This document shows positions 42,360 to 46,755 of a stretch of 46,755 nucleotides of DNA, piece after piece. Position numbers and translations under genes: made by a program. Every line of letters begins with the position of its first letter. The first letter of the stretch is position 1. The stretch is from Pseudomonas nitroreducens (lineage in GTDB: Bacteria; Pseudomonadota; Gammaproteobacteria; Pseudomonadales; Pseudomonadaceae). The stretch spans positions 1-46,755 of the forward strand of contig NZ_JACHLI010000045.1 in assembly GCF_014204515.1 (NCBI RefSeq). The letters are read 5' to 3'. The notes beneath the pieces were generated by a model, which worked only from the letters and a program-made list of their open reading frames with translations, ran no database searches and was not told the DNA's origin.

Positions 42360-44801
42360 TCAGTAGGTGCCGCGCAGGGTCAGCATCAGGTTGCGCGGTT
42401 CGCCGTAGAAGTTCGAGCCCCAGGCGCTGTCGACGCGCTCGTAGTACTTGCGGTCGAAAATGTTGTTGGCGGTCAGCGTCGAGCTCAGGTGCTCATTGAA
42501 CTTGTAGCCGAGCTGGGCGGTGGAGACGGCATAGCCGGGCTGTACGAAGTCGGTATTGCTGCGGGTGTAGAGCGTCTCGCTGACCACGCGGGTGCCGCCG
42601 GCCACATGGAAGCCCTTCAGCGCGCCGTCGAGGAACTCGTACTTGGACCACAGGTTGAAGTTGTGCTTGGGCGTGATGGTGCTGTAGGTGTCGCCCGAGC
42701 TCAGGCCGTTGTTCGGGTCGTCCTCCAGCAGGCGGGTCATGGTGAACGCGTAGCCGGTGACGATGCTCCAGTTGTCGGTCAGGTTGCCGCTCAGCTCGGT
42801 CTCCCAGCCCTGGCTGCGCACCTTGCCCTGGGCCTCGTAGGCATTCACCGGGCTGCCGCTCCACTGGGCGCGGTTTTCGTCGTAGATGCGGAACAGGGCG
42901 ATCGAGGCATTGAGCCGGCCGTCGAGCAGTTCCTGCTTGAGGCCCACTTCATACTGCTTGCCTTCGTGCGGGCCGATCATCTTCTGGCCGCTGCCGTCGG
43001 TCTCGCTCTGCGGCTTGAACACGCTGGTGTAGCTGGCGTAGGCGGCCAGGCTCGGGTTCAGCTTGTAGATCACTGCGCCGTAGGGGATGGCCTTGGCGTT
43101 GATCTGGCTGGAAGGATTGCCGAAGTTGTCGAAGAAGGTATTGGCGTTCTTCGCATCGGCGTCATACCAGCTCACCCGCGAACCGAGGATCAGGTCCAGG
43201 CGGTCGGTCACGCTCAGCCGGGTGCGGCCATAGAGGCCGTACTGGCGGCTCTTGGTGAAGTTGAAGTTGGTGTGCGGCATGTCCAGGCGCGGCAGGTCGT
43301 TGGCGCCGTCGATACCGATGGGCACCTCGTCGGCGTAGCCGTCGTTGTCCAGGTCCACGGAGCCGTAGGTGAAGGCCTTGTCCAGGTGCTGGTATTCCGC
43401 GCCCAGGGTGAACTCGTGGGTACGCCCGGCGAAGTCGAAGGGCGAGGTGACGAAGCTGTCCAGGCCCAGGGTCTTGATCCGCTCGTAGTAGGAGTAGCGC
43501 GCTGCATCGGCAGTCTGGGTCTCGGGATTGACCACCCAGGTGGTCCAGCTGAATTCGCGCAGGGGCAGGCGGGCGTCGCGGTAGGTCAGCGAGGTCTTCC
43601 ACTGGCCGCCGTTGTCGAGGCTGTGGTCGAGCTCGGAGAAGGCTTCCCAGGTTTCCTCCTTCATGCGGTTCCACTTGGCGTCGACGTAGGTGGAGCGCGG
43701 TACGTTGAGCAGGGTGCCGTCGGCATAGGCCGGCAGGCCGAAGGCGGGTGTGGAGTTGTTCTTCTGGTAAGAGCCGCCCAGGGACAGGGTGGTGCTCGGG
43801 TCCACGTCCAGTTCCAGGCGGCCGTAGAACATCGGCCGCTCGTTCTGCACATAGTCGACGAAGGATTTGTTGCGCTCATAGGCCATGACCGAGCGGCCGC
43901 GGATCGTGCCCTCATCGTTCAGCGGGCCGGTCACGTCGACCATGCTGCGGTAGCGGTCCCAGGAGCCGGCGGCCACCTCGCCGCTCAGGCCGAAGGTGTC
44001 CAGGGCGCGCTTGCGTACCAGGTTGATGGTGCCGGCGGGCTCGCCGGAGCCGGCGTACAGTCCGCCCGGCCCGCGCAGGACTTCGACGCGGTCGTACATG
44101 GCCAGGTCGAAGCTGGTGGCCATGTCGCCCTGGCCGGTGATCTGCGAGACCCCGTCGACCTGCACCTGGTCCACCAGGAAGCCGCGCATGTACACGTCAT
44201 TCAGGCTGGAGCCGGTGTTGTAGGTCTTGACCGTGGCGCCGGTGGCCTGGCGCATCGCGTCCTGCAGGTTGTTCATGTTCTGGTCGTCCAGGCGCTGGCG
44301 GGTGAGCACGCTGACCGATTGCGGGGTTTCCAGCAGGGAGTGCGCGCCCTTGCCGATGGTGACGGCTCCGCTGGCATAGGAATGGCTGCCTTCGGTGGTG
44401 GCCCCCAGGCGCTGGGCGCTGATGGTGGTGTCGCTGAGCTCCACGACGTTGCGTTTCACCAACTGGTAGCCGTTCTCGCCCTGGGCAGCCTGGTAGCCGC
44501 TGCCGGCCAGCAGGCGGGAGAAGCCTTCGTCGATCTCGAAGCTGCCCCGCAGGCCCGGCGAGGTCAGGCCCTTGAGGTCGGCGGTGCGGTAGACGATGGC
44601 GATGCCGGCCTGCTGGGCGAAGCGGTTGAGGCTTTCGCCCAGGTCTCCGGCGGGAATGTTGAAGCTCGCCGCCTCGGCGTGCGCCACCGAGGGCAGCGCG
44701 GCAGCCGCCACGAGGGGCAGGGGCAGGGCCAGGCGCACGGCCAGTGCCAGGGGGATCAGCGAGCCGCCGCAGCGCGGCTGGTTGCGAGTGAAGAACGACA
44801 T
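42360..44801 (-). CDS. TonB-dependent siderophore receptor with STN domain
   Basis: An 813-aa transducer receptor. The ATG at 44801 is chosen because GGAG lies 9 bases upstream and a long signal follows (LIPLALAVRLALPLPLVAAAA...AHA); an in-frame ATG at 44816 has a poor site. Then come an STN domain (SFNIPAGDLGESLNRFAQQAGIAI, IDEGFSRLLAGSGYQ), plug (ETPQSVSVLTRQRLDDQNM; VEVLRGPGGLYAGSGEPAG) and beta-barrel ending in aromatic LTLRGTY. The neighbouring FecR and sigma factor genes complete a cell-surface signalling system. A 10-bp inverted repeat could hide its start codon. Confidence 0.94.
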   Translation of the reverse strand: MSFFTRNQPRCGGSLIPLALAVRLALPLPLVAAAALPSVAHAEAASFNIPAGDLGESLNRFAQQAGIAIVYRTADLKGLTSPGLRGSFEIDEGFSRLLAGSGYQAAQGENGYQLVKRNVVELSDTTISAQRLGATTEGSHSYASGAVTIGKGAHSLLETPQSVSVLTRQRLDDQNMNNLQDAMRQATGATVKTYNTGSSLNDVYMRGFLVDQVQVDGVSQITGQGDMATSFDLAMYDRVEVLRGPGGLYAGSGEPAGTINLVRKRALDTFGLSGEVAAGSWDRYRSMVDVTGPLNDEGTIRGRSVMAYERNKSFVDYVQNERPMFYGRLELDVDPSTTLSLGGSYQKNNSTPAFGLPAYADGTLLNVPRSTYVDAKWNRMKEETWEAFSELDHSLDNGGQWKTSLTYRDARLPLREFSWTTWVVNPETQTADAARYSYYERIKTLGLDSFVTSPFDFAGRTHEFTLGAEYQHLDKAFTYGSVDLDNDGYADEVPIGIDGANDLPRLDMPHTNFNFTKSRQYGLYGRTRLSVTDRLDLILGSRVSWYDADAKNANTFFDNFGNPSSQINAKAIPYGAVIYKLNPSLAAYASYTSVFKPQSETDGSGQKMIGPHEGKQYEVGLKQELLDGRLNASIALFRIYDENRAQWSGSPVNAYEAQGKVRSQGWETELSGNLTDNWSIVTGYAFTMTRLLEDDPNNGLSSGDTYSTITPKHNFNLWSKYEFLDGALKGFHVAGGTRVVSETLYTRSNTDFVQPGYAVSTAQLGYKFNEHLSSTLTANNIFDRKYYERVDSAWGSNFYGEPRNLMLTLRGTY

Positions 44802-44878
44802 CAGGTGAAGCTCCATTTCTTGGGTTGGCGTCTTCCATGACGGGCCGCCCGAAAAAAGCGGAACCACTTTCACCTGAT
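44800..44878 (-). promoter_or_regulatory. Inverted repeat that can sequester the receptor start codon
   Basis: On the minus-strand mRNA, ATCAGGTGAA (44878-44869) is perfectly complementary to TTCACCTGAT (44809-44800), 59 bases downstream. The second arm contains the first two bases of the receptor ATG (44801-44799) and adjoins its GGAG. The first arm starts 3 bases after the FecR stop codon, inside the footprint of a terminating ribosome. The layout suggests translational coupling of receptor to FecR. Confidence 0.5.
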
Positions 44879-44880
44879 AA

Positions 44881-45849
44881 TTATTCCTGATTCGCTTCCG
44901 CGCTGATCCGCACCAGCCACGGAGTGAACCGGCGCACCTTGACCGGAAGAATCTCCTCGATCAGCGCCAGGGCGCGGGCGCTGTCGTCCAGCGGCAGGAC
45001 GGCGGAAATCCGCAGGTGGTTCAGGGCCGGATCGTCGTAACTCCAGTAGCCGCGCTGTTGCCGGGACAACTGGTCGAGCACTTCGCCCAGCGGGGCGTCA
45101 CGCACCACCAGTTGGTGCCGCTGCCAGGCCTGGTCGACGCTGGCCGGGTCGACCTTGCCGAGCGACTGGACATCGTCGCGGGTGATGCGCACCTGCTCGC
45201 CGGCGGCAACCTCCTGGGTCCGCGAGCCGTCGGCGCTCTGCGCGGAAACCCGCGAGTGCAGCATGCTCAGCTGCGTATCCTGCGCCTGGAGGTTCACCAC
45301 GAAGCGGGTGCCGAGGGCGCGCATGCTGCCGTCCGCGGTGGTGACCCGGAACGGTCGCTGCGGGTCGGGTGCGACCTCCACCAGCACTTCGCCGCGCAGC
45401 AGTTCGACACTGCGCTGGCCCTGGTCGTAATGCAGCTTCACCGCACTGTTGCCGGCCAGCAGGAGCACCGAGTCGTCGGCCAGACGCTCCCGGCGCCACT
45501 CGCCCGGAGCGGTGTGGAGGTCGGCCTGCAGGTCCTGGCGCCAGTCGCCATTGGCCGCCAGAAGTGCCGCCAGTCCGAACGCGACAACCCCCAGCCCGAG
45601 GAGTGCCCGCGGTACCCGGCGCTGCTTGCTGGCGAAGGTGCTGGCAATCGCCATGCCGGCGGCCTGGCGTTCGTTCTGCAGGCCGTGCAGCTGGCCGATC
45701 AACCCGCGCATCTGGTCCACCGCCTGGCGATGGCGCTCGTCGCTGGCGTACCAGCGCTCGAAGGCCTGGCGCTCGCTTGTGGAGCAGTCGTTCTCGTCCA
45801 GTCGCAGGACCCAGTCAGCGGCCGTCTCCAGGATGCTTTCGTCCTTCAT
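44881..45849 (-). CDS. FecR-family anti-sigma factor
   Basis: A 322-aa inner-membrane regulator. The cytoplasmic N-terminal DUF4880 anti-sigma domain (AADWVLRLDENDCSTSERQAFERWYASDERHRQAV) precedes one transmembrane helix (ALLGLGVVAFGLAALLA, about 80-98), a periplasmic FecR domain (DDSVLLLAGNSAVKLHYDQGQRSVELLRGEVLVEV) and a C-terminal STN-like segment (EEILPVKVRRF). It relays receptor occupancy to the ECF sigma factor. It starts 3 bases after the sigma gene's stop. Confidence 0.94.
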   Translation of the reverse strand: MKDESILETAADWVLRLDENDCSTSERQAFERWYASDERHRQAVDQMRGLIGQLHGLQNERQAAGMAIASTFASKQRRVPRALLGLGVVAFGLAALLAANGDWRQDLQADLHTAPGEWRRERLADDSVLLLAGNSAVKLHYDQGQRSVELLRGEVLVEVAPDPQRPFRVTTADGSMRALGTRFVVNLQAQDTQLSMLHSRVSAQSADGSRTQEVAAGEQVRITRDDVQSLGKVDPASVDQAWQRHQLVVRDAPLGEVLDQLSRQQRGYWSYDDPALNHLRISAVLPLDDSARALALIEEILPVKVRRFTPWLVRISAEANQE

Positions 45850-45852
45850 GGC

Positions 45853-46371
45853 TCAGACATCCAGCGCCTGGTTGCAGTGCACCAGCGCCTGCACCAGGTA
45901 GCGCCGCACCATGCGCTCGGAGATCGACAGCTGCAGGGCGATTTCTGCCTGCGACAGCTGACTCAGGTAGCGCAACAGGAAGACTTCGCGAGCCTTGGCG
46001 CCCAGGCCGTCGAGGGCGAAGCAGACGCGTTCGAGCAGTTCCAGGGTGGCATTGAGCCGTTCCGGTGAAGGTGCTCCGTCGCAGTGTTCGTTCTGCTGCG
46101 CCAGCTCCGCCAGATAGGCCGCTTCCAGTCGCTTGCGCCGCGATTCATCGATAATCAGCCGGCGCGCCGTGGTGCTCAGGAACGCGCGCGGCTGGCGCAG
46201 GTCGGCCAGCCGCTCGGGCGAGCGCAGCAGGCGGATGAAGGTGTCGTGGGAGACATCCGCCGCGTTGTGCGGGCAGCCCAGCACGCGGCGTAGCCAGGAA
46301 ACCAGCCAGCCATGGTGATCGACGTAGAGCTCGTGCAGGGCGCGACGCAGGGGATCGGCGGGCTTGTCCAT
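45853..46371 (-). CDS. ECF sigma factor, FecI/FpvI family
   Basis: A 172-aa sigma-70 family regulator of the iron-starvation group. Region 2 (HHGWLVSWLRRVLGCPHNAADVSHDTFIRLL) binds core RNA polymerase and -10 DNA. Region 4 (LDGLGAKAREVFLLRYLSQLSQAEIALQLSISERMVRRYL) binds -35 DNA. It should drive the downstream TonB receptor gene when its ligand is present. A Fur-box-like site lies just upstream, so iron repletion should silence it. Confidence 0.95.
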   Translation of the reverse strand: MDKPADPLRRALHELYVDHHGWLVSWLRRVLGCPHNAADVSHDTFIRLLRSPERLADLRQPRAFLSTTARRLIIDESRRKRLEAAYLAELAQQNEHCDGAPSPERLNATLELLERVCFALDGLGAKAREVFLLRYLSQLSQAEIALQLSISERMVRRYLVQALVHCNQALDV

Positions 46372-46390
46372 GGAGTACTGGCATGCAATT

Positions 46391-46409
46391 GATAATTATT
46401 GTCAATTGT
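46391..46409 (-). promoter_or_regulatory. Fur box upstream of the ECF sigma gene
   Basis: GATAATTATTGTCAATTG matches 12 of 18 aligned positions of the Fur consensus. It is framed by an inverted CAATTGA / TCAATTG pair (46387-46409). It is strikingly AT-rich in this GC-rich region and lies about 20 bases before the sigma factor ATG, as expected for iron-repressed sigma genes. Confidence 0.75.
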
Positions 46410-46481
46410 ATGGCCGCTGGCGGCTTCGCGTAAATCCCTGGTTATCGCCGCTGCTACTCGCCTCTAGCTGGCAGGCGTTTT

Positions 46482-46705
46482 CTAGCGGCCTGAGACGCTA
46501 GCCCAGCGCTCGCGCGGCAACTCGTAGCAGAGCCAAGGCGCCGGTGTACCGGAGAGGTCCAGTTCGGCCTGGTAGGCCAGCGTCGCGCCGAGTTTTGCGG
46601 TGCCTTTCTGCGAGCGGATATTGCTCGGCGCGATGTGGAACCACACCCGCTCGAAATGCTGTAAGCGCTTGATTGACGACGTCCTTGCGATGCGAGTAGG
46701 CGCAG
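46482..46705 (-). pseudogene. Decayed GNAT acetyltransferase C-terminal fragment
   Basis: A minus-strand frame with no start codon, closed upstream by a stop, reads FHIAPSNIRSQKGTAKLGA and then ELDLSGTPAPW...CYELPRERW before TAG at 46482. This matches the acetyl-CoA binding helix and last strands of GNAT N-acetyltransferases (NIxSQxxxxKLGA). The first half of the gene is missing or replaced by unrelated sequence. I read it as a truncated remnant. Confidence 0.5.
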
Positions 46706-46755
46706 TTACTCAGTCGCGTTGAGGATCCAGGGCAGCAGGGCTTCATAGTCCTCGA
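46706..46755 (-). CDS. C-terminal end of a gene continuing past the right edge
   Basis: The last 50 bases on the minus strand read EDYEALLPWILNATE followed by TAA at 46708-46706. Codon use is normal for the region. Only 15 residues are visible, so no family can be named, and it could also be chance. Confidence 0.35.
   Translation of the reverse strand, partial: EDYEALLPWILNATE

Overview
The window looks like chromosomal DNA of a Pseudomonas, probably near the P. aeruginosa / P. nitroreducens / P. citronellolis group. It is GC-rich with strong codon bias. It carries the species-typical intergenic palindromes (GTAGGAGCGG... repeats and GTAGGGCGCATAACG... repeats), and most genes have clear Pseudomonas-type homologues. 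I see no rRNA, tRNA, CRISPR array, insertion sequence, phage gene or replication origin.

Layout: (1) 0.2-2.7 kb, a TonB-dependent siderophore receptor. (2) 2.8-4.8 kb, a minus-strand rRNA methyltransferase and a two-gene unit (SnoaL/NTF2-like protein plus P-loop kinase-like protein). That unit is preceded by what reads as a complete transcription attenuator: a 20-codon leader peptide rich in Ile/Thr codons, mutually exclusive hairpins and an intrinsic terminator. (3) 4.9-12.5 kb, a secreted HExxH protein and a six-gene minus-strand operon like E. coli ybhGFSR (HlyD adaptor, double ATPase, two permeases), extended by a small membrane protein and a NodT outer-membrane channel: a tripartite ABC exporter. 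(4) 12.8-16 kb, a plus-strand trio of multicopper oxidase, beta-barrel protein and SCO-type copper chaperone. (5) 16.3-23.7 kb, a LysR regulator divergent from a polyamine-type ABC importer, followed by an M24-fold hydrolase that has lost metal ligands and a class II HDAC-like amidohydrolase. This looks like an uptake-and-deamidation pathway for an acylated amine.

(6) 24-26 kb, a lytic transglycosylase and a free-standing alanyl-tRNA editing protein. (7) 26-31 kb, cupin, FAD amine oxidase, a SnoaL-AraC fusion regulator, a DUF3592-like protein and an ALDH10-type aminoaldehyde dehydrogenase: amine oxidation to aldehyde, then to acid. (8) 31-38.4 kb, an APC permease and two copies, in mirror image, of a divergent LysR / YtcJ-like amidohydrolase pair. 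(9) 38.4-42.1 kb, a C45-type acyltransferase/amidase, an MHS-family MFS symporter and an EamA transporter. (10) 42.4-46.4 kb, a complete iron cell-surface signalling set (ECF sigma factor, FecR-type anti-sigma, TonB receptor with STN domain) under a Fur-box-like site. (11) The right edge holds a decayed GNAT acetyltransferase fragment and the last 15 codons of another gene.

The common theme is scavenging: iron uptake, import and hydrolysis of amides/acylated amines, amine oxidation, and export of toxic compounds. The observations I rate highest are the leader-peptide attenuator at 4.7-4.8 kb, the importer/pseudo-M24/HDAC cluster, the mirrored LysR-amidohydrolase modules, and a 10-bp inverted repeat that would bury the start codon of the second TonB receptor.
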